Origin: Phaeobacter sp. 11ANDIMAR09
GTDB lineage: Bacteria > Pseudomonadota > Alphaproteobacteria > Rhodobacterales > Rhodobacteraceae
Direction of reading: 5' to 3'
Assembly (NCBI RefSeq): GCF_001294455.1
Contig: NZ_LIKT01000018.1
Location: forward strand, 1-64,000
DNA length: 64,000 nucleotides
Shown: positions 43,841 to 52,192 of the stretch, one piece after another
How positions within the stretch are numbered: the first letter of the stretch is position 1
Layout: each line of letters begins with the position of its first letter
The notes under the pieces: generated by a model
The model's input: only the letters and a program-made list of their open reading frames with translations
The model's database searches: none
What the model was told of the DNA's origin: nothing
Program-made: the position numbers and the translations under genes

Positions 43841-44656
43841 TCAAAGCCTCGCGAATTGGAAGTGCATCCAGTCCTTGCCCCATGCGTAGCCCGCAGGAGT
43901 GCCGCCGTGGGCCATCACGATGTTCCAGAAGGGCTCATATTCCGGCCGGGCGAACTGCGCCCGGTCAGCACCCCAGCGAAGCTGGTTCTGTTCCGGGTTC
44001 AGGTCCACCGCCGCGCCAAAGGCATGGGTGGACAGCGTGCTGCCGCCACGTTTCTTGCGGAAATTGAAACACCCACCAAAGACGTTCAGCTGCAGACGCT
44101 CGATGTCAGCCTGCCCGTAGTGCTGCAGCGCATGGCGGAAGATGTCGGTCAGCGGCTGCGCCAGCTTTTCGTGGCAGGAAAACCGCTGGATGGTCTGGCG
44201 CTTGTTCCACGCGATCACCATGGGATAGGCAAGACCCACCTTGCCCGCCGCGCACTGCGGGCCACCAGCTTCACCATAGAAATCGGCCATGTCGCGCTGG
44301 CGCGGGAAAACGTCTTGCTTCGGATGACTGCGCGACCCGGTGACAGGCGACCGCTCCACCGCAGCAGACACGCCAGCCTTGGCGCTGCGCCACGCGGTCA
44401 GGGCTTCGGCGGTATTGTGCCCGGTGTAACCGTCGATGACGCCGGGTTCATGGCCAAGAACAGTCAGCGAGGCCTGACCGGCACCAATCAGGCGACGGCG
44501 CTTTGACCAGCGTGACGGCGCATCGCGGTAATTCGTGCCCTGCAGCTGTTCTACACGCGACACCGCCGCCCACGTTTTCGGCCCGGCATCACCGTCGATT
44601 GCGCCCGTGTACCAGCCGACATCGGCCAGCAGCATCTGGATGTCCGACACTTGCAT
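43841..44656 (-). CDS. M15-type peptidase endolysin with peptidoglycan-binding N-terminus
   Basis: A 271-residue protein. The N-terminal ~95 residues contain two peptidoglycan-binding-like repeats (QMLLADVGWYTGAIDGDAG; EPGVIDGYTGHNTAEAL). The C-terminal domain has STHAFGAAVDLNPE and DWMHFQF, the zinc ligands of M15 D-Ala-D-Ala-type endopeptidases. It should cleave peptide cross-links at lysis. AGCGAGGTGTGAC precedes the ATG. Confidence 0.85.
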   Translation of the reverse strand: MQVSDIQMLLADVGWYTGAIDGDAGPKTWAAVSRVEQLQGTNYRDAPSRWSKRRRLIGAGQASLTVLGHEPGVIDGYTGHNTAEALTAWRSAKAGVSAAVERSPVTGSRSHPKQDVFPRQRDMADFYGEAGGPQCAAGKVGLAYPMVIAWNKRQTIQRFSCHEKLAQPLTDIFRHALQHYGQADIERLQLNVFGGCFNFRKKRGGSTLSTHAFGAAVDLNPEQNQLRWGADRAQFARPEYEPFWNIVMAHGGTPAGYAWGKDWMHFQFARL

Positions 44657-44700
44657 GTCACACCTCGCTTCAGTTTCGATTTTCAGGGAAATGCCGCGCG

Positions 44701-45096
44701 TCAGATGCGCTGCAGCAATGGTCGCAGCAGGAACTTCAGCGCGACCAGCGGGAACAGGTAGGGAAAGCGCAGCCGATAGCCCTTGGCCTTCAGGTCGCCG
44801 CGCGACACCAGCTGGCGCTGAATGTTATCGGTCCAGCCGCGACCACGGCACCAAACCACGGCATGCCCCGCACCACCCGGCGACAGGCAATGCCAGAGCA
44901 CGTATTTGAAGGTGGCCAGCGCCCACCAGAAACGCCACATCGACCGGCCTTCATAGAGCCAGACCAGCGTCAGCGAATAGTCTTCGCAGTCGCCCGCCAC
45001 AGGCCCGTCACCGCCCATGATGCGCCAGCTTTCGCCTTTGTCCGCACGATAGGTGAAGCGCCCGTTCAGGGACGCCTGAACAGCATCAGCAGCCAT
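44701..45096 (-). CDS. Transglutaminase-like cysteine protease-type phage protein
   Basis: A 131-residue protein with GDCEDYSLTLVWL, GHAVVWCRG and TDN, the Cys-His-Asp pattern of bacterial transglutaminase-like cysteine proteases. It carries a hydrophobic segment near the C-terminus. GAAGGAGGCGGCA precedes the ATG. In the lysis cassette it may help break the cell wall or be a moron; the function is not known. Confidence 0.7.
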   Translation of the reverse strand: MAADAVQASLNGRFTYRADKGESWRIMGGDGPVAGDCEDYSLTLVWLYEGRSMWRFWWALATFKYVLWHCLSPGGAGHAVVWCRGRGWTDNIQRQLVSRGDLKAKGYRLRFPYLFPLVALKFLLRPLLQRI

Positions 45097-45125
45097 TGCC
45101 GCCTCCTTCGATTGTGAAAATCAGG

Positions 45126-45611
45126 TCAGTCCGCTGGCAACCACGGGCCAGCCGCGAATAGGTTCACCTGCACCCGACCGTTCGGGCACAGGTGGAAGGC
45201 GAAGATTTCCCACCCCGCCGCACGACCAAAGAGCGGCGCGGAAATGACCCAAGGCCCCCACACTTCCGCAATTTCGGAAGGGGGCCGCGACCCGCCACCC
45301 CAGACGGCGGTTTCGGGCGAAACATCCAACGCGACAGGCACGCGCAAACCACTGGCGCGGACCACATAGGCCCGAAGCCCCTGATACTCGCACCGGCGCT
45401 TGACCATAGTGCCGCGCACGGTCAGCCCACCATCGACCGGTTCGGCTTCAGCGGTCACCGCATAGAACGGGGTCTGCATCGTGATGTCGCGAAACCACCG
45501 CTTGCCTGACAGGGCATCCCACGCGGCGGAAAATCCGCTGATGACCATCACCGCCAGCAGCAGCACAATCATCGCAAAGTTCTGGCGCAATGCCGCGCGG
45601 GTGTTAATCAT
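45126..45611 (-). CDS. Phage membrane protein of unknown function
   Basis: A 161-residue protein with one N-terminal membrane segment (about 14-32) and a beta-rich outer domain with several cysteines. ATG 45611 overlaps the end of the upstream gene (ATGATTAA). It lies between a holin-like gene and the transglutaminase-like gene. No family recognised. Confidence 0.65.
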   Translation of the reverse strand: MINTRAALRQNFAMIVLLLAVMVISGFSAAWDALSGKRWFRDITMQTPFYAVTAEAEPVDGGLTVRGTMVKRRCEYQGLRAYVVRASGLRVPVALDVSPETAVWGGGSRPPSEIAEVWGPWVISAPLFGRAAGWEIFAFHLCPNGRVQVNLFAAGPWLPAD

Positions 45612-45909
45612 CCTTCGGCCCCCCGCCAACCCGTCGCCGCACCATGTCCTTCACGAATTCACGATCCGCGAACAGCGCGGTGATGGTGTCCAGCAGCACC
45701 AAGGCAAAGGCCATGATGGCCAGCGCCGCTAGAACTTCGGACCCCCGCGTCAGCGGGGCCAGCGTGGGCGATAACCCATAGGACAGGAATGCAGACGCCA
45801 CGGTCTTCACCGCCCGCCGCGCCAGCGGTTCCCGTTCGGCATCGCGACTCATGACATAGAAAACCATGCCGATGACCACGGCCCAATACTCAAGACTTTT
45901 TCCCAGCAA
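45604..45909 (-). CDS. Holin-like phage membrane protein
   Basis: A 101-residue protein with three hydrophobic stretches (about 8-20, 38-52 and 60-80) and a charged C-terminus (DMVRRRVGGGPKDD). The form suits a holin or antiholin. It follows the gpD-like tail gene, so it opens the lysis cassette. Confidence 0.62.
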   Translation of the reverse strand: MLGKSLEYWAVVIGMVFYVMSRDAEREPLARRAVKTVASAFLSYGLSPTLAPLTRGSEVLAALAIMAFALVLLDTITALFADREFVKDMVRRRVGGGPKDD

Positions 45910-45926
45910 GCCTGCCCCCTTGACTG

Positions 45927-46919
45927 TTATTCAGCCTTAAATTTGCCTGTAAAAGCGGTGCGCAGACCGCCGGATTTCGTGAAGGTGTGCGTCACCCTAT
46001 CAAGGATGAATTCACGGCCATCGACCAGCGGGCGCACCCCCGCATAGATGACGGGCTGGCCCGCCATCAGCGCCGGGCGACCGACGATCGAACACCCGGT
46101 TTCAATCAGGCCCCGCATCATTTCGCGGGCAGCGGCCTTGGCGGCAGCGGTTGCCTCTTCCTTCGAACTGTATGGGTCGCGCAGGACATGTTCGCCGCTT
46201 GCTTCCGGGTCGGCATCCACGATGACTTCCTGCCGCTTCGCGCCCTTGCGGTCCTGCCAATAGGCTTTGACCTTCGCAAAACGGTCCACATCGGTTTCCG
46301 ACACCCGACATGACCCCTCAATAATGGACGGCGCGAACACCAGCGACGGCGGAATGGCCGTTCCGTCCGCCAACTTTCCTGTGCCACGTTCCAGCCAAAG
46401 AAGCGTGCCGTTTTTGATGGTGAACAGCGCCCCGTGGCGCTGCGCCAGACGTTCCAGAAAGTTCAGGTCGGATTCATCCTGCTGGCCGATCCATTCATAA
46501 ACATGGCCCGACACGGTATCGGAAATCTTGGACTGCAGGCCATAGTCGCCGGCCTTTTCTTCCACGATGTCCTTCACCGACGCATTGTCCCAATGCTTGG
46601 TCTTGTTCGCCTTCATTTCAGACCGCAGGTCAGCCGAATGCCCCCTGACCGTGATGGTGTAGGGCAGGCATGCGAATTCCACCCGGTCGATGATGTAGGC
46701 CCCGACAAACCCGCCGCTAATGCCGTTCAGGATAGTGACAGTGGCAACCGCCCCACGCCGGGGCGACTGGAAATGCGGGGCCGCGTCATTGAAAACCAGA
46801 TCCAGCGTATCAGACCGGATGCCTTCGCGGTCGGTGATGGTCAGGCTGACAAGCCGGTCAAAGAACGCACCCGACACGGGCACGCCATCGACAGTCACCA
46901 GAATGCGCGGATGCGTCAT
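45927..46919 (-). CDS. Phage late control/tail hub protein D
   Basis: A 330-residue protein of the P2 gpD/VgrG-like hub family (LTITDREGIRSDTLDLVFND; YEWIGQQDESDLNFLERLAQ; GVRPLVDGREFILDRVTHTF). It forms the baseplate hub at the tail tip. Start ATG 46919 overlaps the gpX stop; an in-frame ATG 9 nt upstream is possible. Confidence 0.9.
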   Translation of the reverse strand: MTHPRILVTVDGVPVSGAFFDRLVSLTITDREGIRSDTLDLVFNDAAPHFQSPRRGAVATVTILNGISGGFVGAYIIDRVEFACLPYTITVRGHSADLRSEMKANKTKHWDNASVKDIVEEKAGDYGLQSKISDTVSGHVYEWIGQQDESDLNFLERLAQRHGALFTIKNGTLLWLERGTGKLADGTAIPPSLVFAPSIIEGSCRVSETDVDRFAKVKAYWQDRKGAKRQEVIVDADPEASGEHVLRDPYSSKEEATAAAKAAAREMMRGLIETGCSIVGRPALMAGQPVIYAGVRPLVDGREFILDRVTHTFTKSGGLRTAFTGKFKAE

Positions 46920-47131
46920 CAGTCCCACAACCTTAATGGCCGGCCAGCCCTATCCTGCACCACCATGTCGGGCAGGGTGATTTCAGTACCCACCGGCAAT
47001 CGGTGGGCCACGGCTTTGATATGCGGGTTCGCCTCGAGTACCCGCTCGACCGCACCCGCCTGCGCCCCGTACTCGCGTAGGCAAATCAGGTCCAACGCAT
47101 CCCCGGCGGTGGTCACGTAAACACTGGCCAT
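46919..47131 (-). CDS. Phage tail protein X (LysM-type)
   Basis: A 70-residue protein with the P2 gpX/LysM pattern (DALDLICLREYGAQAG; VLEANPHIKAVAHRLPVGTE; ITLPD). It helps attach the baseplate. It shares single bases with its neighbours, gpU and gpD, indicating tight coupling. Confidence 0.9.
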   Translation of the reverse strand: MASVYVTTAGDALDLICLREYGAQAGAVERVLEANPHIKAVAHRLPVGTEITLPDMVVQDRAGRPLRLWD

Positions 47132-47553
47132 CAGAAAATCCCCAGCAGTGACAGCAGGCTGAACCCGGCCCCGATGCGCTTCACTTCTATGGTGAAGGCA
47201 TTGCGGCCCGGTGTGCCGTAGCGGTCATGGAACGCGCGGTCTTCATCGACCTTCTGGATGGCGTGACTGCCAAAGACCTTGCCACCCAAGGACACCAGCA
47301 TCAGCGGCACCCCGGATTTCGCGGCCAGCCGCACGCCTTCCAATGTGCCAGCCCCGCCGAATTCCTGCGGGAACAGCACGCCATTGATGGTCACCACTTC
47401 GGTGCGGGGTCCGGTCCACTGCAGGGCGTTCAGCCGCCCCGCAGTTTCGATTTCAGCCCACGTGGTGTCCAGCTTGCGCCCAACTCCGGTGTAACCGAAG
47501 CCGTGGGCACGAAACATGAATGGCCCCAAGGCCATGGTCACAGGTCCAGCCAT
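47131..47553 (-). CDS. Phage tail protein U
   Basis: A 140-residue protein of the P2 gpU family (MALGPFMFRAHGFGY; INGVLFPQEFGGAGTLEGVR). It sits in the standard P2 order T-U-X-D, 9 bp after the tape-measure gene. Confidence 0.9.
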   Translation of the reverse strand: MAGPVTMALGPFMFRAHGFGYTGVGRKLDTTWAEIETAGRLNALQWTGPRTEVVTINGVLFPQEFGGAGTLEGVRLAAKSGVPLMLVSLGGKVFGSHAIQKVDEDRAFHDRYGTPGRNAFTIEVKRIGAGFSLLSLLGIF

Positions 47554-47562
47554 CTCACCCCC

Positions 47563-50500
47563 TTAGTCGGAAAAACTGGCAGACATCGTGGCCGCGACAC
47601 GCTGCCCGAGACGTTCAGACACAAGGTCCGCGATGGCGTCAGGGTCGGACACGCCGGACGGCACCTGAATGTTGATGCCGCCATTGATTTCCACTCGCAC
47701 TTCGCCCTTTGGCATAGCGCCGTACGGGCCTTGCGCCGCAGCCGGGGCCGCAAGCGCCGAACTGGTCAGCACCGCAAGGCTGGCAGCGCGAAGCCCCTGC
47801 GCCCCACGATGCAGCCGCGCAAGGTCGGGGTTGCCGTCAACCGGTCGCGGGGCCGATGCGGACAGGTATGACCGGAAGGCCGACTGTGCCTGTCCAACAT
47901 TCAGAACGCCGCCCGACCGACTTGGAACGAACCACTCCGAACGCGGGGTGTTTTCGTTCACAAGATAGGGCAGGCCAGTGCGAACGGGGCCACCACGGGC
48001 GCGGGCACCGGCGGGCTGCGGCGTAACCGTTGCCCTGATTTCAGCGCCAGACACGGCCCGCAGGTTTGCCAGCATTTGGGCAATCAGGTCATTGGCCCGC
48101 TCAATAGATGCCGTGCCGATTTCAGGCGCGACATCTGTTCTATGGATGACCTGAAGGGCCGTTGCCAAATCGCCCGCGCGCCCTTCGGCATTCGACAGTT
48201 CCGCTTCCACCTTCTGCAAGTCCCTGCGGCGGGCGTCCATGGTCTGTTGCAACGGCATCGCCATGGTTTCAGCCATTGGACCTTCGCCAAGGTTGTCGAT
48301 TTCGCCCTGAATGCCCGCGATTTCATCGCGCAGGCTGGCGGCATAGTCTCGCAGCTCCTGCAGATGCGCAGGGGTCGGAAGCGGTCCAGAGTGGATGACC
48401 GAAACAACCGTTTCCGCCGCCGCCCGCTCTGCAGCAGGCAATTGGTCGAAGCCGGGCGCATCCATCACGGTCGGAACCGGCGCTGCGGGTTCGTCTTCGG
48501 TGCCCATCAGCCACTTCAGCCAATCCGGCGGCTCCGGCCACTTGATCAGACCGGCGAAATCAATTTCACCGATGAAGTTCCAGTTCCACTCCGGCAGGAA
48601 GTCCGACCATTCGAACCCAAACCAGTCCGACCAAGGGATGTTCGGAATGAACCGTACCCATGAAATCGGGCTGATGTAGGTCAGCCAGTCAAACGTCAGC
48701 CAACGCGACCAATCGACATCGGAAATCCATTCCGGCCAGTCGATTGCCGACACGAATTCAGACCAATCAACTTCAGGCAACCAGCCTTCCCACGAAAAGG
48801 CACCCCAGATGCGATGCCAGTCAATCGACGGCAGGTATTCATCCCATCCCAGCGGCTTAATCAGGAAGTGCCACAGCAGTTCGCCAGCCAATGTGGCCCA
48901 GCCAATCACGGGGATGAAACGCAAAGCGCCACGGCCAAGCCACGAAAGCGGACGGATCAGCGAAGTCCAACGAAGCCCGCCTGCCAGCGAAGCCCAACGA
49001 ATGGACGGAATCAACCCTGCTGCCCAACGAATGGGCGTTACTAGGCTTGCAAGGCGGAACCGAGGCAGACGGCGCAACAGCCCAAACCGACCGGCCAGAC
49101 TTGCGATGTTGCCACCCGCGAAGATGGCACGCGCACCAAGCCCAACCAGCCCGAAGCGCAGAACCGCCATGGTGCCGATAAGGCCCGCCGCTGCCGTCAG
49201 AAGGGCACCACCGGCAATCGCCAGTCCCCCAACCGCCGCAGCACCGATGACCAGCCACTTGGTCAGCTTCGGGTGTTCCTTGGTCCACGCCACCATCCGG
49301 TCGATGACGCCCTGCGACATTTCCAGAAGGTCATTCAGCGGCGGCAGAACAACTTCCCCGATACTCATACCAAGGCGGGCCATTTGGTTCCGCATCAGTT
49401 GAAGGTTGTTCGCCGTGGTTTCCGCGCGGGCCGCATATTCAGCTTCAGCGCTGCCCAGATACTGGCGCTCTTCCGCGACCATAGACAGAAGCTGCGGCAA
49501 CAGTTCCGCGTTGTTAATCAGCTTGGTCAGTTCACGCGCCTCATCACCAAATAGGTCAGACATCACCGATGCCTGCATATGTTCCGGCAATTCCCGAAGG
49601 CGCTGAAGCACGTCAGCAGTCGTGCCGACTGCATCACGCTGCATGTCACGGGCGATCTGTTCGGCGTCAAGGCCAAGGGCTTGCATCGCTTCAGACTGCC
49701 GCTTGGTCGCACTTGCACCGCGCGTCAGCGCCCGCCCCATGTTGCGGAAGGATGTGGCGGCGGTATCCGCACCAGCCCCTGCCGCGATCATTGCAGCGCC
49801 TATGGCAAGCGTTTCAGTGTTGCTGAAGCCGAACGTCGCGCCGGATGCACCCGCGCGGTTCACAAAGTCCAACGTTTGGTCAGCACGTGCGGCAGAATTG
49901 TTCGACAGATGGTTCATGGCATCGAACAGGGAGCCTGTTTCGTCCAGCGTCAGCCCCATGGCGGTCTTGATGCTGGCCATGGATGTACCCGCAAGGTCCG
50001 CAGAAATATCGAACGCCACGCCGATCTTCGCCGCCATTTCAGCAAAGCGCGTCAGTTCTTCGCGGGCGATGCCCGACTGGCCACCAGCCGCCACGATTTG
50101 CGCCAGACCGTCCGCTGCCATTGGAATGCGGGTGGACAGATCCAGAATGTCATCGGACATCTGCGTGAAGGATTCCGGCGTGTCGAAATCCACCACCTTG
50201 CGGACATCGGACATCGCGCTTTCAAATTCGATGGCCTGCTGCACAGGGCCGGACAGCGCCGTCATAATGCGGCGACCGGTCATCATCGAGGCATTGCCGA
50301 CAAACGAAAGGTTTGCCGCCGTGGCCAGCGACCGGTCCATGCGTTCCCGCGCCTCCGCAATACGAGTCTGCATCGTTTCAAGGCGGCGCATGCGCTCCAT
50401 CTGGCGACCGAAGGCCGTGGTCGCGCCATCTAGCGCTCCGGCCAGCCGCCGCTGTTCCCCGGCAAGATCGCCAGTGTTCACACCCGCTTGGCGCAGCTGC

Positions 50501-50871
50501 CCCTGCAGGCCGGACAGCGCTCGGCGGTTCTTCTGGTGCTGCTGCTCAAGTCGGTCTGCGGTCGCACGTGCCCGCTCAAATTCACGGCGCATCTGCGCGG
50601 TCGGATTGCGAGTGGTGATGATCGCATGCTGTAGCTGGCGAACACGTTCCCGCGCACGCCCCAAGGCTTCACCGGATTGGCTGACAACCTGCTGCTGTTT
50701 GCGGAAATCTTCAATCAGCCGAAGCGGGCCGCGCAACCCCTGAAGGCGGCTCATTTCGGTGCGCACACCATCTGCGAAACGCCCTGTAACCGTCCGCATA
50801 TTGTGCAGCATGCCGGAATACTGATCCACCGCCTTGATGGTCAGCTGCGTTTCGATGCGCTTGGTCGCCAT
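47563..50871 (-). CDS. Phage tail tape measure protein (P2 gpT type)
   Basis: A 1102-residue protein that sets tail length. The N-terminal ~600 residues include a coiled coil (about 50-200) and the phage tail tape-measure core (residues ~200-550, AIEFESAMSDVRKVVDFDTP; LFDAMNHLSNNSAARADQTL). Membrane-like segments follow (about 555-620). Residues roughly 670-790 are strikingly Trp-rich, with short repeats such as DWSRWL and PWSDWF. The C-terminus has an alanine/glycine-rich low-complexity stretch. The start is separated from the gpE' stop by about 270 bp, which hold a rightward small gene. Confidence 0.92.
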   Translation of the reverse strand: MATKRIETQLTIKAVDQYSGMLHNMRTVTGRFADGVRTEMSRLQGLRGPLRLIEDFRKQQQVVSQSGEALGRARERVRQLQHAIITTRNPTAQMRREFERARATADRLEQQHQKNRRALSGLQGQLRQAGVNTGDLAGEQRRLAGALDGATTAFGRQMERMRRLETMQTRIAEARERMDRSLATAANLSFVGNASMMTGRRIMTALSGPVQQAIEFESAMSDVRKVVDFDTPESFTQMSDDILDLSTRIPMAADGLAQIVAAGGQSGIAREELTRFAEMAAKIGVAFDISADLAGTSMASIKTAMGLTLDETGSLFDAMNHLSNNSAARADQTLDFVNRAGASGATFGFSNTETLAIGAAMIAAGAGADTAATSFRNMGRALTRGASATKRQSEAMQALGLDAEQIARDMQRDAVGTTADVLQRLRELPEHMQASVMSDLFGDEARELTKLINNAELLPQLLSMVAEERQYLGSAEAEYAARAETTANNLQLMRNQMARLGMSIGEVVLPPLNDLLEMSQGVIDRMVAWTKEHPKLTKWLVIGAAAVGGLAIAGGALLTAAAGLIGTMAVLRFGLVGLGARAIFAGGNIASLAGRFGLLRRLPRFRLASLVTPIRWAAGLIPSIRWASLAGGLRWTSLIRPLSWLGRGALRFIPVIGWATLAGELLWHFLIKPLGWDEYLPSIDWHRIWGAFSWEGWLPEVDWSEFVSAIDWPEWISDVDWSRWLTFDWLTYISPISWVRFIPNIPWSDWFGFEWSDFLPEWNWNFIGEIDFAGLIKWPEPPDWLKWLMGTEDEPAAPVPTVMDAPGFDQLPAAERAAAETVVSVIHSGPLPTPAHLQELRDYAASLRDEIAGIQGEIDNLGEGPMAETMAMPLQQTMDARRRDLQKVEAELSNAEGRAGDLATALQVIHRTDVAPEIGTASIERANDLIAQMLANLRAVSGAEIRATVTPQPAGARARGGPVRTGLPYLVNENTPRSEWFVPSRSGGVLNVGQAQSAFRSYLSASAPRPVDGNPDLARLHRGAQGLRAASLAVLTSSALAAPAAAQGPYGAMPKGEVRVEINGGINIQVPSGVSDPDAIADLVSERLGQRVAATMSASFSD

Positions 50872-50887
50872 GGGTCACCCACTCACA

Positions 50888-50916
50888 TTGCAATTTTAGG
50901 AGGAAATGCCTATATT
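50888..50916 (+). promoter_or_regulatory. Sigma70-type promoter for the rightward small gene
   Basis: TTGCAA (50888-50893) and TATATT (50911-50916) are separated by exactly 17 bp, a strong match to the housekeeping promoter consensus. Transcription would begin about 7 bp after the -10 box, at or next to the ATG (50923), giving a leaderless message. A GGAGG lies within the spacer, upstream of the start point, so it would not be in that transcript. Confidence 0.65.
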
Positions 50917-50922
50917 TAGGCC

Positions 50923-51141
50923 ATGGAATTTTTTGCGATGATCTTTGCCATCTTGATGATTGCCGCCGCTATCGCGGCGATAATACTTGTCGGAATGTTT
51001 GCTGGCGGGATTTGGGGTGCACTGGCCTTCGCAGCACTGCTGGTGGTGACCTATCGCGCCATGACGTATCAGAGCGGGCCAGCCCGCCCGATGAAGCGCG
51101 ACCAGCTGAACGCTTTCCAGCGCCCATTGTCTGACGACTGA
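50923..51141 (+). CDS. Small membrane protein on opposite strand in tail operon (candidate moron)
   Basis: A 72-residue protein with two hydrophobic segments (about 3-25 and 28-44) and a charged tail ending RPLSDD. It fills the gap between the gpE' end (51144) and the tape-measure start (50871) on the strand opposite to all other late genes. It has its own promoter. Such separately expressed phage genes (morons) often alter the lysogen, for example by blocking superinfection; that role is inferred here. The family is not recognised. Confidence 0.7.
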   Translation: MEFFAMIFAILMIAAAIAAIILVGMFAGGIWGALAFAALLVVTYRAMTYQSGPARPMKRDQLNAFQRPLSDD

Positions 51142-51143
51142 CG

Positions 51144-51592
51144 CTATTCGAATTTCAGGCGGGTCGCCTCCCACACATCACGGGCCGTATCTTGCCAGAT
51201 GTGGAATTCACTGACCTTCATGGCCAACACCTGCGGAAGCGGGGTCGCCAGCGACTTTGCGACGAACCCCGCGGCAAAGCGCAGGTCTTTCGCTACTTTG
51301 CCGGTTTCCCGTTTCCCGCATCAGATCCCTGCTGCGCGGCCACGTGGGCCTGATAGGGTTCCAGAACGCGCTTGCCGATTTCGCGGAAATCGCTTTCCTT
51401 GACCTTCAGCATCACCGCGCGGTCCACGCCCGCCATGCCCGCCAACAGAATGGCGGTCTGTTCTGCAGGCGACTTCGCCTCTTCGACCGCGATGCTGGTG
51501 CCGAGGTCCGGTTCATCGAACACCAGCTTTTCGATGGTTTTGCCACCCATGGTGACGGGGCGCTGAAGGGTCACTTCAATTGGATAATCCAT
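51144..51592 (-). CDS. gpE+E' tail assembly chaperone, -1 frameshift product
   Basis: The gpE reading frame contains a slippery heptamer G GGA AAC (minus strand, 51317-51311) seven codons before its stop. A -1 slip there leads into a 55-codon open frame (ending ...VWEATRLKFE at 51144) with FHIWQDTARDVWEA, similar to the small P2 GpE' product. Tail assembly chaperones of many phages are made as such a pair. The extension has no start of its own, which supports frameshifting. Confidence 0.72.
51293..51592 (-). CDS. Tail assembly chaperone gpE
   Basis: A 99-residue protein of the P2 gpE type (TLQRPVTMGGKTIEKLVFDE; AVMLKVKESDFREIGK). It coats the tape measure during tail assembly. It lies between the tail-tube gene (9 bp) and the tape-measure gene and is also the first part of the frameshift product. 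Confidence 0.85.
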   Translation of the reverse strand: MDYPIEVTLQRPVTMGGKTIEKLVFDEPDLGTSIAVEEAKSPAEQTAILLAGMAGVDRAVMLKVKESDFREIGKRVLEPYQAHVAAQQGSDAGNGKPAK

Positions 51593-51601
51593 GGTGCCCC
51601 C

Positions 51602-52108
51602 TTACAGCAGCAGCGCGGCGCGGATGTCGCCGGTCTGGCTGACGCCGCCCACCGAGAAATCGAAATCGTCAATCTCGAAGATTTCCGACCCGTCGATTTC
51701 CAGCTTGGCATAGTTCTGCACCACGGTGCACTTCAGTTCGGCCTTGTCGCCGGGTTTCCAGTTCCCGGCATCGCCCGCGACGAGGCGACCACGCACGTAG
51801 TAGACGGCACTGTGCGTCACACCGTCTTCATCGACATGGGCACCGGTGACCATGAAACCATGTTCGGTGCCGGGCTTGCCGGTCATCAGCTTCAGGGTGG
51901 CGGGGTCGAAGGCGGTCAGGGTGAATTCAAGGTCATCATGTTCATAACCCATACTGGCCTTGCGTTCCTTAATCATGCCGCCGTTGCGGAAACTTTCGGT
52001 CTTTTCCTTCGGCATCGAAATCGACACTTCGGAAAACTGACCGACCTTCACGTCTTCATTGGCCCACAGGGCGCAGTTCCGCAGGATGTAAGCGGGGGTG
52101 GATTTCAT
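51602..52108 (-). CDS. Phage major tail tube protein (FII)
   Basis: A 168-residue tube protein of the P2 gpFII family (EVSISMPKEKTESFRNGGMI; YEHDDLEFTLTAFDPATLKL; GRLVAGDAGNWKPGDKAELK). It forms the inner tube of the contractile tail. A strong hairpin lies between it and the sheath gene. Confidence 0.92.
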   Translation of the reverse strand: MKSTPAYILRNCALWANEDVKVGQFSEVSISMPKEKTESFRNGGMIKERKASMGYEHDDLEFTLTAFDPATLKLMTGKPGTEHGFMVTGAHVDEDGVTHSAVYYVRGRLVAGDAGNWKPGDKAELKCTVVQNYAKLEIDGSEIFEIDDFDFSVGGVSQTGDIRAALLL

Positions 52109-52140
52109 GGCTGTTACTCCTTCTCAGCGCAGCTTAAAGG

Positions 52141-52167
52141 GGCGAACGCACCGGCGGCGCATTCGCC
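52141..52167 (-). promoter_or_regulatory. mRNA hairpin between sheath and tube genes
   Basis: A 12-bp arm pair around a 3-nt loop (GGCGAACGCACC / GGCGCATTCGCC), with two G-U wobbles when transcribed leftward. No U-run follows, so it is more likely to affect message stability or relative sheath/tube output than to terminate. Confidence 0.5.
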
Positions 52168-52192
52168 TTGTTCACTCACCGGTGGCGCAGGC

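Noticed and set aside
43223-44506. A 427-codon rightward ORF opposite the lysis genes
   Set aside because: It covers the spanin, holin-like and endolysin genes on the other strand; those have motifs and ribosome-binding sites, this frame has neither.
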